Assembly (NCBI GenBank): GCA_947646735.1
Contig: CANTFK010000182.1
Span: 62,001-126,000, forward strand
Direction: 5' to 3'
DNA from: Peronospora farinosa
Lineage: Eukaryota > Oomycota > Peronosporomycetes > Peronosporales > Peronosporaceae
Length of the DNA: 64,000 bases
Shown here one piece after another: positions 33,799 to 44,635 of this stretch. The stretch's first letter is position 1; each line of letters opens with the position of its first letter. Below the pieces are notes generated by a model that worked only from the letters and a program-made list of their open reading frames with translations, was not told the origin of the DNA and did not search any database. A program made the translations under genes and the position numbers.

Positions 33799-33803
33799 AT
33801 GGA

Positions 33804-35615
33804 TACGTGTATGATTCCTGAAATAATTACTGGAGAACGTAGGAAAGTTTTGGATGCGGAGCTAGAGGATGTCCAAGAGATAAAACGACGGCGCGATAAC
33901 AAAGGAAGGCCACAGAAAATGGTCTTACGCCAGTCAACAGAGCGCCGATACCCGTCGTGGCTTGAGGGGTACCTTGTGAATGCTGCACTCCATGAAAATA
34001 GCGAAAGTCTTACAGCGAACCATAGATGGCGAGCAAATGAGACCAAGATTCCCAAAAGCTTTACTGAAGCGATGAAGACGCCGCAAAAAGACGAATGGTA
34101 TAATGGTATGAAAAACGAAGTGAACGCCATGTTTTCTAAGGGAGTATTGGTTCCGATTGATGAAACAGAAGCCCCGGCGAAGGCAAACAAATTAGGATTA
34201 ATGTGGAGATTCCAAGTGAAGACTGATGACCAAGAATTCATTACTCGTTTTCGTCCTAGACTTGTAGGATTAGGAAACCATCAGCAGCCAGGAATTGACT
34301 ACGTGGAATCATTTTCGCCTGTCGCACGGATTGTTACCTTTCGAGTGTTGGTGGCACTAGCCACAAAATTCGGACTGGTTCTATATCAAGGAGATGTACA
34401 AACAGCATACTTGAATGCGAATTTACAGATCAGGCAATATGTCCGAAATATACCAGGATTCCCTCAACCCCCAGGAATCATCTATCGAGTGGACAGAGCG
34501 CTCTATGGCTTGCATCAGTCAGGAGCCGAATGGAATGAAGAGATTGATAACTGGTTGGTCACTCAAGAGTTCAAACGTAGTGAGACTGAGCCTTGTCTTT
34601 ACTTCTACTGCAAACATGCAGTACTGGCTCTTCTCATGTTATACGTCGACGATGTGGTATTAGCGACTGATTCTAAGGCATATAAGGCATCGTTTTTTGA
34701 AGCCATCGACGCGAAATATGGTTTTAAAGATGGAGGAAAGCTGCACTATTTTTTAGGCATCAATGTCGAGCAAGATGAGACGGACACGTATATTCACCAA
34801 ACGAAATATTGCAAGGAAGTTCTCGAGAAAGTTGGCTTTGGCGAAGCACACGGTAGTGCAACTCCTATGGAGACCAACACTAGATACAGGAAGTGCATTG
34901 AACCAGCTGAAGACACTGATTTTGATTATCGAGGAACTATTGGATCGTTGATGTACTTGGCGACTACTACAAGGCCAGATATTGCGTATGCTGTGGGCTA
35001 CTTGAGCCGTTTTGTGAGCAACCCATCACGAAAACACTGCGGAGCCGTCAAGCGAGTATTGCGATACCTATCTGGTACACTACAAACCGGCATAAGATAC
35101 ACACGAGATATGGGAGCAAACGAAAGATGTTGTCATTACTGGATATTGTGATGCTGATTGGGGCAACGATCCCGACTCAAGAAAAAGTGTCACCGGATTT
35201 GTGCTTATGATGGAATCTGGAGCTGTCGCATGGGCTGCCAGACGTCAAACAATAGTCGCACAGTCAACCGCAGAAGCCGAATATGTGGCAGCATGCGAAG
35301 CGTCCATGGAGGGTCGCGGAATTGCAAATATGCTCAATGAGATTTTACACTGTATACAGGCACATGCTGTACTAACGATGGGCATTGACAATGCGGCAGC
35401 TATTTCGTTGGCATGCAAACCCACACATAGCAGCAAAACAAGACACATTGAGCTAAGATGGCATTATCTGCGCGAACAAATTAAGGCTGGGCATATTTTG
35501 GTAAAGAAAGTGTCCGAAACAGATAAATACTGCTGATATGTTCACAAAGGCTCTACCGAAGCGCAGCCTAGCGAAGTATCGAGCCGACATTGGCATGAGG
35601 ATTTCACAAGAGTAA
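33804..35615 (+). pseudogene. pol: C1 reverse transcriptase and RNase H, 3' part of the polyprotein
   Basis: Continuation of the C1 frame after C2. PKSFTEAMKTPQKDEWYNGM, FRPRLVGLGNHQQPGIDYVE, YQGDVQTAYLNANL and LLMLYVDDVVLATDS (YVDD) are RT. The frame stops at 35151. One-base slips near 35125 and 35532 break RNase H, whose CDADWGNDPDSRKSVTG, STAEAEYVAACEA and DNAAAISLA, then FTKALPKRSLAKY are readable in adjacent phases. The slips are single bases and could be real or assembly errors. Confidence 0.85.
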
Positions 35616-35646
35616 AGATGTTCCGACACAAGCGTCGGAGGGGGCG

Positions 35647-36022
35647 TGTTGTGATATGTTCCTCCCAAGTTGAAGTCGTTGGAACATTTCACGTCCGTTT
35701 ACACATTTCACGTCCGTTTACCGATTCCGATGGTGAAACGTGGAAACAATGGAGAAGGGAAACGGCGGAGATCAGAATGGGACGAGTCGACAACTGAACG
35801 AGTCGACAAACGTTGGTGACAAGGTGGCGGCTCGCAGGTTAGCTGCAGCCGCATACATGAAAGCTCGAAAGCTCAGTCAGAAAAGTGCAAAGTGCAAGGC
35901 AAGTCGTCAGTAGCCAGAAAGAGCTAAACGAGGTAATATATATCTTTGAGTGTCAAGAGATATATCTCTATATCTAGCATAGCTGGACGCTAGAGAGACT
36001 GCAATAAAGCGAGATTGCAACA
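35647..36022 (+). repeat. C1 3' LTR
   Basis: 376 bp, one substitution from the 5' LTR. Preceded by the purine-rich GTCGGAGGGGGCG (polypurine tract) and followed by GTGAG, the target duplication. Confidence 0.95.
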
Positions 36023-36162
36023 GTGAGGTCGTTGAATACCTTGCAGAACTCCATCATATGAATGTCAAGAGGACCCAGCGCCTGACTGATGGCCGGTGGC
36101 GGAGTAGCTTTTTTACCATACAGCACACGGTGTTGGCGCACAGCCTTGACTGCGATGAACAT
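36023..36162 (-). pseudogene. MRPL11: Mitochondrial ribosomal protein uL11m pseudogene, N-terminal part
   Basis: From an ATG at 36162 the minus strand gives GKKATPPPAISQALGPLDI and HMMEFCKVFNDLT, matching the uL11 pattern P.PPVGPALG..G.NIMEFCK.FN. The frame is intact for 46 codons up to the C1 insertion point and continues in phase at 25609 for SKIVEDIP. uL11 forms the GTPase-associated stalk base of the ribosome; the organelle assignment rests on divergence from cytosolic uL11 and is an inference. Confidence 0.7.
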
Positions 36163-36895
36163 GTTGGTTTCTTAATAAATTTGACGACGGAAAAGACAGT
36201 GAAGATGATATTTATGTTTTGCAGAAAAATGTTATGCATGAGATGCAGAAAGCAATAAAGTAAGGAGCGCTTTTGTGGATGTATTTGTTCCACAGGTTGC
36301 GAGACTTTGCGAATGCTCTTCGCGTTTGGTAAAGGGCAAATGACAAATGTTCTTGGTCCGAAGTGTTTCACAACTATTCCGGTCACACTGTCTGGCGCAT
36401 TTCAACAATCCACGATTGTTTCTGGGCTTGATATACTGTCTATGATCAAAAAGACGTCAACTTGCACTCGATTTGCCGGATGGTCACGGTGTCAGATTAC
36501 TACCTTTAAGCCGACAAGAATTTCTAATAGACCTATACGATTTAAACATTGAAACCACAAGAGTAAAAAGGTCAGTCCTGTGATAGCCATAAAGCAGTAG
36601 TATCACTTTTGACGTGAACATGATGCTAAATAATTAAACGTGGTACAGAGCTGGTTGATTTGATGGTGGCAAAAGCCGAAGTAAATACATATTATTCATG
36701 TAAGGTTTCATCTCTGTTTCCTGCAGTCTTACCTGTCCTTTGCGCGATTCTTGCGCCTTGCAACCCCTGAAACTCCTCGACCTTGAGCAGTTCCTCCTTC
36801 TGGCGTAAACACCGCGCCGTGATCTTTACAACGGAAGGGGTTACAAAAACCCTGATATGTCAGAGACATACAGGTAAACTCAGCGAAAATATTCT
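36163..36895. other. Unassigned spacer between uL11m remnant and gypsy D
   Basis: No gene that I can support. Plus-strand stretches such as DDGKDSEDDIYVLQKNVMHE (36186-36259) and LDLPDGHGVRLLPLSRQEF (about 36463-36560), and a minus-strand stretch near 36740-36830, have protein-like composition and could be decayed host exons, but no family was recognised. Confidence 0.3.
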
Positions 36896-37347
36896 TGTAG
36901 CGGGGTGAGCACATAATATTGACACTTATATGATGTGTCAATAAAAATAGCATTATAACTAATAATATTTGACAATATTATCTTTTCTTATAATCTTTTC
37001 CCTAAATCTCCTTGAAGTTGGATATGCCCTCTAAATGGTTGATATGGGCCATCATATCAACCAACGCGCTGACCAGTGACCGATGGACGCGCGGAATGAG
37101 TGGAGGGCAAGTTGTCAACATACATAGTTGCAGTTTAATATAGTTAGCATAGATTATAACAGATTAGTTTTATTAGACAGTTAACTATACTAAATACAGT
37201 TTTCTTTTCTTTCTCAACTAAGCATTTGTTTAGTTGATGACTTCCTCTGCTCACGTGTACGTAAAGTAATTGAGGCACCTGCTTATACTGTCATCAGTGA
37301 AGGTAGACTATACTGTAATCAGTATAGTCGATGGGTGCCCCATTACA
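36896..37347 (+). repeat. Gypsy D 5' LTR
   Basis: TGTAGCGGGGTG..GCCCCATTACA, 452 bp. The right end is fixed by the primer site TGGTAGCACTTGTGG two bases later (37350), identical in core to elements B and E. The left end is chosen because TGTAGCGGGG resembles the TGTAACGGGG start of B LTRs. Inside are inverted motifs such as ACTATACTGTAATCAGTATAGT near 37308. Confidence 0.6.
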
Positions 37348-37349
37348 CC

Positions 37350-37364
37350 TGGTAGCACTTGTGG
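37350..37364 (+). other. Gypsy D primer-binding site
   Basis: TGGTAGCACTTGTGG, two bases after the LTR; it shares TGGTAGCACTT with B and E. Confidence 0.7.
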
Positions 37365-37409
37365 TTTGTTCAGCGACCACCGCACCATCCGCTATGGAAT
37401 CAGCGGGTG

Positions 37410-38450
37410 ATGAACGTCATCACGCAACGCGTGATAATTTTCCGCCATTTGAGTGATTTCGAATGGAATGCGGTTCAGCGTATGGCTGAAATCATCGGCA
37501 ACCCTGCCGTTATTGCCATGTTGCTCTCTCTTAGCGGAGACGACCAACATGCAACCATCGCCAAGTTCATACAACATAAGCTTGACGAAGTCGTAAAGAA
37601 ACTCACCTTGCTACAAAAGTAAGGTTATCAACAGTCTGACCTTTGGGAGAACAAGGCGCTCAACAAGCTGACTTGTTGATGCAGCAGAGTGCTCAACAGT
37701 CTGAACTGTTGAGACAACAGCAGGGTAGTGATGTTGCTGCCGGGTCGGCGTATGCACGTCGACCCTAGTCCTTAATGATTGATGTCTCCAAGTACAAGGC
37801 AGTCGAAAGCGACTCCTTGTTAAGATGGTTCGTCGAGCTCGACGATGCCATTGAGGCTCGTCGCATCGATGACGATGCGATGAAGGTCAAGTTCGCCATG
37901 TCGAACTTGGCAGGACGTGCCAAAGCTTGGGCCTTAGGGCTCAAACTGCACGACCCATACGTTTTCCCAACGTATGACGTCTTCAAGGCGCGGCTCAAAA
38001 CCACGATTGAACCGCCTCGCACCGAATTCAGGGCTCAGGCTGAGCTCCTGTATTTGAAACAGGGTAAGCGTAATATACACGCTTACGCCCGACACGTACG
38101 ATACCTCGTTAGTTGTATCGTGCTGAACCCAATAGACGAACACACGCAGGTTACTGTGTTCATCAAGGGTCTGACGGACGATCACGTCAAGACCCACCTG
38201 TTCCGCTTGGAACTAGAATCGCTGGATAAAGCGATCTCTGCAGCGGAAGTGGAGGAATTTAGCCTGCAACAGGCTCACGGCCCTTCGGGGTCCTATCGTC
38301 CACCGAGACGACAGGAGGGCGGAGGTCCAGAACCAATGGACCTCTACTATGTAGAGAGCGAGCGACCTCGCTCTCCAGGGTACAAGCGATTGCAAAATTG
38401 AAATCGCTGTCAGAGGTTGGGCCACTACGCTTATGAGTGAAGTTCCACAC
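37410..38450 (+). pseudogene. gag: Gypsy D Gag
   Basis: The N-terminal frame (to 37622; DFEWNAVQRMAEIIGNPAV) is followed by the capsid frame from ATG 37775 to 38401 (207 residues): LLRWFVELDDAIEARRID, GRAKAWALGLKLHDPYVFP, ELLYLKQGKRNIHAYARHV, the Retrotrans_gag signature, then PEPMDLYYVES. A knuckle start CQRLGHYAYE is readable after the stop in a shifted phase. The capsid frame itself is intact. Confidence 0.75.
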
Positions 38451-38689
38451 GCCCGGTGTCTCGTAACGCTGGGAGCGACGATTGTCCGTCTGCTAGCAAG
38501 GGCCCTAGACGTGGTCCCTACGTTGCTGCAAAATCGCAACAACGTGGTGGACCTTAAAAAGGGTTGGGGTCAGTAGGGGCGGAGCGCCCTACTGATCCAG
38601 AAACGTCAAGTGAGTTCGCGGGACTCTTGACGAAGGTTGCCCTAACAAACAGTCACTGTGTGTTGCCGCTCCGAGTGATGAGGTATCCA

Positions 38690-39334
38690 TCATCACCTAT
38701 CAGATCGAAGTGACAAAGAACATGTCACTTCGCGCCTTAGATGACTGTGAGGCTTCGAACAACTTTGTTCGAGGCCAGTCGCTAGATGATCGTAGGCTCG
38801 AATATGTTAAGCGCAAGGCCCCTCCAACGAGGATGAGGATGCGCCTTTCGACTGGCGCTTCCGTAACAGTAAAGAAACGTGTAGTGGGAATTCACTACAC
38901 ACTTGAAGGTAAGGAGTACGGTGATGTTTTTATCCTACTTGACCTGGATGACAAATTTGATGTCTTTCTAGGATTACCATCAATCCGAAAGCACGAGCCA
39001 TGGTTCAGCTGTCAGCATCAAGCCGTGAAGATGCTTGCTACTTTTTCTTCAGATGGACAACTGATAAACGGCTTGGAGCGTTTACAAGCGTGTGAATGTA
39101 TGACGAGTGAGTTCGGTGACCTCAACTATGGTACAGTCGTTAGTACGACGGCACAAGAACTCATCGTGACAGACTGTCATACTGTGAGGAAATCCGCCGG
39201 CGGCTGTGCAGGAGCACAGGCAGCGCCGAAGGTCCACCACTCGAATAAGTCGAGTGGACCGGGACATGAATTCTTGCCTTGAGAGCAGCATCCACCGAAG
39301 AGTAAACCGGTTGCCCAGAAGCGGCAACACTTTT
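38690..39334 (+). pseudogene. pol: Gypsy D protease region
   Basis: TKNMSLRALDDCEASNNFVR aligns with the E protease ..RALLDSGASNNCFR: the catalytic Asp is kept but Ser-Gly is Cys-Glu. LDDKFDVFLGLPSIRKHEPW is the second half. The frame runs to 39282 and ends in the linker; RT and everything downstream are missing because a copia fragment abuts at about 39335. It cannot be an active protease as read. Confidence 0.7.
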
Positions 39335-39724
39335 GGGCGCGTACAGCGAGCCAACCATAGAAGCGATCCCACGATTGACTCAAACTTCTGCACCGATGCA
39401 GATTCATCCGTGGTTTCTTTCGGTAGAAGTGCGTCCGCCTCGCGCGTATTATTGCTGTGGTCAAGCCCAATTAGAGTCAATACCGAGTGTGCGTCTTAAA
39501 ACCCAAACTTGATTAACATTTCGGCGATTGCCACTTTTGAGTCGAGCTCGTATCTAAACTCAGCTGAGCGAGTTATTCGCAATCCCAAAAACTTGCACAC
39601 AACGCCCAGATCCTTGATCTGCAGCGTTTTGAGAAGAGCGAACACCTCGTCCACTCGCTCATGAAATGTCTCTGTCGCCAGTAAGTCATCGACGTACACC
39701 CCAAATAAATTTTATCGTCGCCAT
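39335..39724 (-). pseudogene. pol: Copia RT fragment, minus strand
   Basis: Minus-strand frames give DDKIYLGVYVDDLLATETF (catalytic YVDD), LKTLQIKDLGVVCKFLGLRI, then in another phase ESIVGSLLWLARCTRP, the end of a Ty1/copia RT. One phase change lies near 39490. The copia sequence stops at about 39335 against gypsy D and at 39724 against the H LTR, so H is inserted in it (flank GCCAT at 39720-39724). Confidence 0.75.
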
Positions 39725-40820
39725 TGTGGTGGAGTGGGTTCTCAAATCTGTATGATGAGACCCCAAACCAATCACTGTGCCGGACTGCCGACTGTCGGAG
39801 GGGGTACCCCGATGCCGCGTATGAATTTTCTCTCACCTTGTGTACCCGTCGGCTAGCGGGTTGCACTCTTCGGAGGACTTGGTGAAGATGTAGACGTCTG
39901 CCTTGAGGGAGGTAGACCTGGGGGGCCTCGAGTGGATATGCTTCACTCGGTGGGCCGGTAGTTGGCCACTCAATCGACCTTGTCGAGAGTGGACTTAGAG
40001 CCAAATTCTTCAGGAAGCTTATCGCTGGCCTTTTCCTTCTGTTTCAGGGGTATCAAACACCTGACCTTTACGTTGCTCCCGGACCTGGAGGTGAGGGTGA
40101 CCGCTTCCGATAGCGGGTCTTGGGGGGTGTTGCTACTCGAACGAGCTCACAGGCCAAATATATCCTGGAGCTCTATTCGCACTTGAACTTCGCTACACAA
40201 CTGTCTTCGACGGGGGCCAAAATGTATCTCGTCTCGGAACAGTGAGTAACTTAGAGCAAGCTCTTCTTGGGTGACGGAGTCGTGCCACGTAGATTTTGCA
40301 AATTGAGTAGTATTTAATATAGTCCTATCCTTTTAACTCCTTTACTCTATCCTTGCCTGAAGCTCTGATTCCTTGCGTCGACTAGTCTGATCCTTTTATT
40401 AACTGGTCAGGAGTGGCTGAACCCCGAGGGGCCGAGGTCGACCAATGAGGGACCCAGGTCTACCAGCGAGGGACCGGGTCGACCAATGAGGGACCCAGGT
40501 CTACCAACGAGGGACCGGGTCTACCGACGAGGGACCGGGTCGACCAATGAGGGACCTGGGTCGACCTATGAGGGGTCCGGGTCTACCAACGAGGGGCCAG
40601 GTCGATCAATATAGGGCCATGGATAACTCCCTTCGGTACCGGTTAACCGGTACCCTGATACTGATTTTTCTTCGGTGGGTCCTGCGGATTGTTCTCCACC
40701 AACGGTCGCTCCCCTTCGAGGCCCCTGTCTCTCTGGTCCCCTGTCCCTGACCCACGGTCTATACTCCGAATCCAACTGGATTCTGGGACCCTCACATCAC
40801 AAAAACAGCACTTCACCACA
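39725..40820 (-). repeat. H 3' LTR with internal minisatellite
   Basis: In element orientation TGTGGTGAAGTGC..CACTCCACCACA, 1096 bp. Its end segments match the F LTR (TGTGGTGAAGTGCC..CACTCCACCACA), including AGCCGACGGGTACACAAGGT, GGGGTACCCCCTCCG and CGGCAGTCCGG. The terminal 7 bases are perfect inverted repeats. The interior holds the 20/21-bp minisatellite at 40426-40609. On the copia side it is flanked by GCCAT. Confidence 0.8.
40426..40609. repeat. 20/21-bp minisatellite in the H LTR
   Basis: Nine units of the form GAGGGACC(C)(A/G)GGTC(G/T)ACCAA(T/C), alternating in part between a 20-base (..GGGTCGACCAAT) and a 21-base (..CAGGTCTACCAAC) version. The same units recur three times at about 42940-42992, outside the LTR, next to the end of the antisense frame. 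Confidence 0.8.
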
Positions 40821-40947
40821 GCCGTCCCCTGCACTTGTTCAACCGTACAACGGATTGAGCACGCGCATGTCCTCACTTCCTTCGTCATGTAGGTTCTTTA
40901 CTGTCTCCTCTGCTATTCGTCCATCTCTAAATTGTGTCTTTCCAGCC

Positions 40948-42742
40948 ATGTCTTCCCCTGGTTCTGACCCACCGCCTGCTGACCCATTGTCCGCTGATCC
41001 ACCGTCTGAAGAGCCGACCTCGATCGTCGTCGCGCCTTCGGTTGACTCTCCATGCGAAGAAGCGTCCTTGGCCGACCTTCCCGGGCCGGTGTCATCACCG
41101 TTGAGTTCTGCTGAAACTGTCGTCGTTAACAGCTCTCCTGTTTTCACCGCTTTGCCTCCTGCCAAGACGGCAGATTCTTCTGCCACGCCGGTCTCCATGG
41201 TTGACAATCCGTCTTCCGCGCCAGTCAACGTGCGTGTAGCTCTGCAGGAACTGCAAGATCTCGTGGACGCACACTCTCACCGCATAGAAGACTGCGATGG
41301 TAGGCTAGGTGTCCTTCCCACTTCGGCCACCTTATTGGCCACTCGTTGTGAGGTTGGGAAGAGACGTTGCGCGACAATTCCCGTCTTGTGGTCCAACCCG
41401 GCGAAGCTCTTCAGCGTGAGACGACACTGGTGGATCGCCTGCGATGGAATATCGACCACATTCGAAGCCGGTACTCGCTTCTCGATGCAGAGCTTGATCA
41501 CGTCGACTTCTCCGATGGGCCACCTCCGGGACCAGCTCCTCCTTCAGCGACCTCTCCCCCAGTCGTAGGTTCCCCTTCGATGCCGGCGAAAGCTCTTGGT
41601 AAATGGACCAGGCGGCCGTCACCCCGTGTACCTGCCAAGGTTTCCAAACCTCCGAGTCCCGACGCATCTACCATACCGCTGTCGGCAGTCTCTGGTGGCC
41701 GTTCTCCTGTCTTGGTGGAGTCTTCGGACGACGACCTCAGCGACGACAGCGAGACACTTCGGGCGGCCCTGGCCAAGTCTCGTTCTTCAAAGCGGCGCCC
41801 CACCAGTGCAAGCTCTTTACGTCTTCCGCCGACGTCCGCTCCCCCATTGAGGACCACCTCGGCTACCGGCCTCTCGCTGAAACGGGCGATGTTCGGGACG
41901 TCGGACTCGGAGACTGAGTCGCCTGCGGAAAAAAGAGCGCGCCAACTGTTGCGGACGACACTTCGCCCCCTTCGGCCGACTCTTGCTTGCTTCCCAAGGA
42001 TGCCATGATCCCAGGGTACATGCAGTCGAAGACCTTCTCCGCCGCGAAAGTGGCACCTTGGCCGGTCGACCTGGTCAATTCTTGGTGAATTGTAACAATG
42101 TCTCCCAAAGACGTGATCGACCAGCTGGATCTACCTTGGGGTTGGTTCGGTCCTCCGAACGAAAACCTCGACCGCCCTCCCAAATGGAAGAAGTCAGTGG
42201 TGAAACCTCCGATGATCCAGAGATTGCTGGCGGCGGAACCTTGGGTAGAAGCTCGTGTTTCTATTTAACCCTTTTCCTTCCGACCTGTTGGCTGGTTCGC
42301 CCAGTTGGCGGCGGTTTACACCCAGTTCGACGAAGAGCATAGCCAAGCACTTTGGGAGGCGACCCACTGCCTGTGGATCTCCAAGAACCAAGCGCGAGCG
42401 AACTCTTTCCTCGCGTCATATTACAACGCGCGGAAGAAGCGTCGGAGTCGGGCGACTCGAGCGTGGCGGGAGGTGGTCGACTTTATCTTCGTTGAGATGA
42501 GCAAGGGCCGCTGCGATCTCGACATCTTCCTGGACCCTTTCTTCCGTCATCTTCCTCCAACCCGCCGTGTGGTTTACTGGTACCCTGGTCATGAGGAGGG
42601 GTCGGACCCAGTTGACCTGCTCGAGGCCCTTCGGGTGTCGGATTCCGCGTGGCCGTGGCTCACCCAATATCGGTTGTCTTCCGTACCCCATCCTGGAGAT
42701 TTAGTCCCACGCCTCGAGAGTAAGTTTTGGTCACACGTTTAG
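40948..42742 (+). pseudogene. Antisense accessory gene of H
   Basis: On the strand opposite to pol, beginning with ATG 128 bases inside the 3' LTR. N-terminal part (to about 41230) Ser/Pro/acidic; then a coiled-coil-like VRVALQELQDLVDAHSHRIE; in the next phase LQRETTLVDRLRWNIDHIRS, a Ser/Pro-rich stretch and SDSETESPAEKRARQLL. In a third phase PKDAMIPGYMQSKTFSAAKV, VIDQLDLPWGWFGPPNENLD and a well-formed 145-codon end (42305-42742; HSQALWEATHCLWISKNQAR). Two phase changes and two in-frame stops (TGA about 42088, TAA about 42268). It does not overlap pol. No family recognised. Confidence 0.5.
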
Positions 42743-43015
42743 GTCTTCCTTTGAGCACGAACCTTCGTTCTCTTCGATCCTATTTTGTGTGCTTGTCCAT
42801 CTTCTATCTCCTCTGCCATGCTTTCCTCTGTTCCAGGTAATCTTGGCAATCTTCCTCCTTTGTTCTCCATTCTTCTATACATCTGACTCGTGGAAGTTCG
42901 AGGTCGCCCCGTGGGCGACCCAAGTCTAACAACGAGGGGCCGGGTCGACAGATGAGGGACCCAGGTCTATCAATGAGGGACCCGGTCTACCTTCCAAGGA
43001 TCTTGCTACCGTCTG

Positions 43016-43785
43016 CTAGTTTTGATGGCTTTGCATTACTTCGAAGCGGTTATGGCTTGTCTTCTTGCGCTCGAAGTCCCCGAGTAAAGTTCCGCAATTC
43101 AGATCCACTTCGTCCACCCACGAGGGGTCAGGGTGCCCCTTCCATTGCACGAGAAATTCTCGTTGTTGCCTTCCATACCGAGTCTTCTTGCCTGTACGAC
43201 TCTCTAAAATTTCTTCGACTTCATACTCGCCCTCTTCCAATTCCCGCACCCAGCTGTCTTCTGGTAGCAGACATTCGTCGAAGTCGACTCGATCCGTTCC
43301 ATCCACTTTCAGATCGCTGTTAGATCGATCAGGGAACTCTCTGACGGGCTTGAGCTTGGAGATGTGCACGATTGGGAATAGTCTGTATTCTGTACCTCGT
43401 AACTCCAGACGTACTGCATGATCTCCGACTAATTCCCGGACTCGGAACGATCCGTGCCATAGGTGGGCCAATTTTTTTGAATACCCTCTTTCACCCGGTC
43501 TAAGTATAGCCATACCCGGGTCCCTGGCTGAATTTCGTGGCCGACTACCCCTTCATTTTGCGCTTGCACCCGTGCCTGACTAGCCGCCCGTAAATTCTCG
43601 TTGACTTGGTCTCTTGCTCGCTGATAGTGACTCTGATTCCGATATCTCCATCTCCGAGGTCCTGATTCTCGACGTCGAGTGTTCACCAGTCTCAAGAGTG
43701 GTCCTAGCATCCCATGCATGGACCAGATAGAACGGTGTTTTCTCCCGTACTCTGTCTTGAGCCGTGTTTAACGCGAACGTTAACC
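43016..43785 (-). pseudogene. pol: H integrase C-terminus and chromodomain
   Basis: 43719-43520 gives RRWRYRNQSHYQRARDQVNE and IQPGTRVWLYLDRVKEG. After a one-base slip 43513-43016 gives LAHLWHGSFRVRELVGDHAV, FPIVHISKLKPVREFPD and a chromodomain-like end (YEVEEILESRTGKK, QREFLVQWKGHPDPSWVDE). The terminal roughly 25 residues are unrelated to the usual fold. F carries the same order up to the window end. Confidence 0.8.
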
Positions 43786-43786
43786 G

Positions 43787-44635
43787 TTACGCGTATACAT
43801 CCCGATCTCGCTGTCCCACGTCGGCTACGTACATCTTGAGCGATCTTGTTAGAGTCTGTACCATTCTTTCCGCAGTGCCGTTCGCTTGAGGTCGGTAGGC
43901 CATGGTCGCTCTCTGACGTTGACCCACAATACGACTGAACGCTCGGAAGAAGTCCGACATAAACCCCGGTTCCCGATCGTGACGGATTGTCTCACTGGCA
44001 CCAAAACGGCGGAAAACGCATTCTTCATATCCCTCAGCTACTTTCTGGGCTGTACGTGACGCACTTGCCTTAGCCATCACATAGTCTGTGAACACGTCGA
44101 CCCATATCAGTAGTTCCGTATTTCCTTTATGCGACTTGGGGAGAGATGGTATGTGGTCCATCGCGATAATTTGGAAAGGGTACTTCGCTTCAACATTCCC
44201 CGGAGACTTCCCTTATAAAGTGGGCCTCCCTTTCCCAGTCTCACAATCCATGCACTGACCCACATATTTCTGGACACTCCGGAACAGACCCCTCCAATGA
44301 CAATATCGTCGAATACGATGATACGTACGCCCGATTCCCTGATGGCCGCCCTCCAAACTCGTATGATAGTGATGGAGGACGTCGGCCTGGAAACTCTCGG
44401 GTATCACCAATCTGGCACTTATGTCTTGGTCGTCTACCTTGATCCTCTGGCCGGGGCAGTACACCAGCAGTCCTTCTTCACTTATCTCGTAATCTTCCGA
44501 CATTTTGCTGCAGTTTCTGGCCGCTTCCACTGACAAGTCTTTCCAGTCTCCCTTCAAATATGCCTTCAGCTCGCGTACCCAGCTCCTTTTCTTGCGCATC
44601 TCGGATCCTATCCATCCGAAGTTGTTGTACCACAT
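43787..44635 (-). pseudogene. pol: H integrase zinc-binding part and core
   Basis: 44635-44213: LHHYHTSLEGGHQGIGRTYH and GQCMDCETGKG form the HHCC part. 44161-43787: MDHIPSLPKSHKGNTELLIW (first Asp), IRHDREPGFMSDFF (second Asp), RATMAYRPQANGTAERMVQT (Glu). The two frames are separated by a short gap with a stop. Catalytic residues are present. Confidence 0.8.

Larger units (their letters stand above)
25610..36022 (+). mobile_element. Copia element C1 (interrupted by C2)
   Basis: Two 376-bp LTRs (25610-25985 and 35647-36022; TGTTG..CAACA; one difference, G/A within CAACTGGACGAG) flank Gag-protease-integrase-RT-RNase H in copia order. A 5-bp target duplication GTGAG is seen at 25605-25609 and 36023-36027. 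The internal region has a 4677-bp insert (C2 plus its duplicated ATGGA). The insertion point lies in the uL11m pseudogene. Confidence 0.95.

Noticed and set aside
36186..36340. Plus-strand two-exon peptide (..QKNVMHEMQKAI + LRDFANALRVW) across a 36-base GT-AG interval
   Set aside because: The interval is too short for a credible intron, no family match, and upstream stops are close.
36729..36870. Minus-strand exon-like stretch ending in a GTAAGA donor
   Set aside because: Two phases look equally protein-like and no neighbouring exon or acceptor could be placed.
40426..40609. Regular 20/21-bp units as a CRISPR-like array
   Set aside because: No unique spacers between repeats, units are contiguous, and the context is a eukaryotic LTR: a minisatellite.
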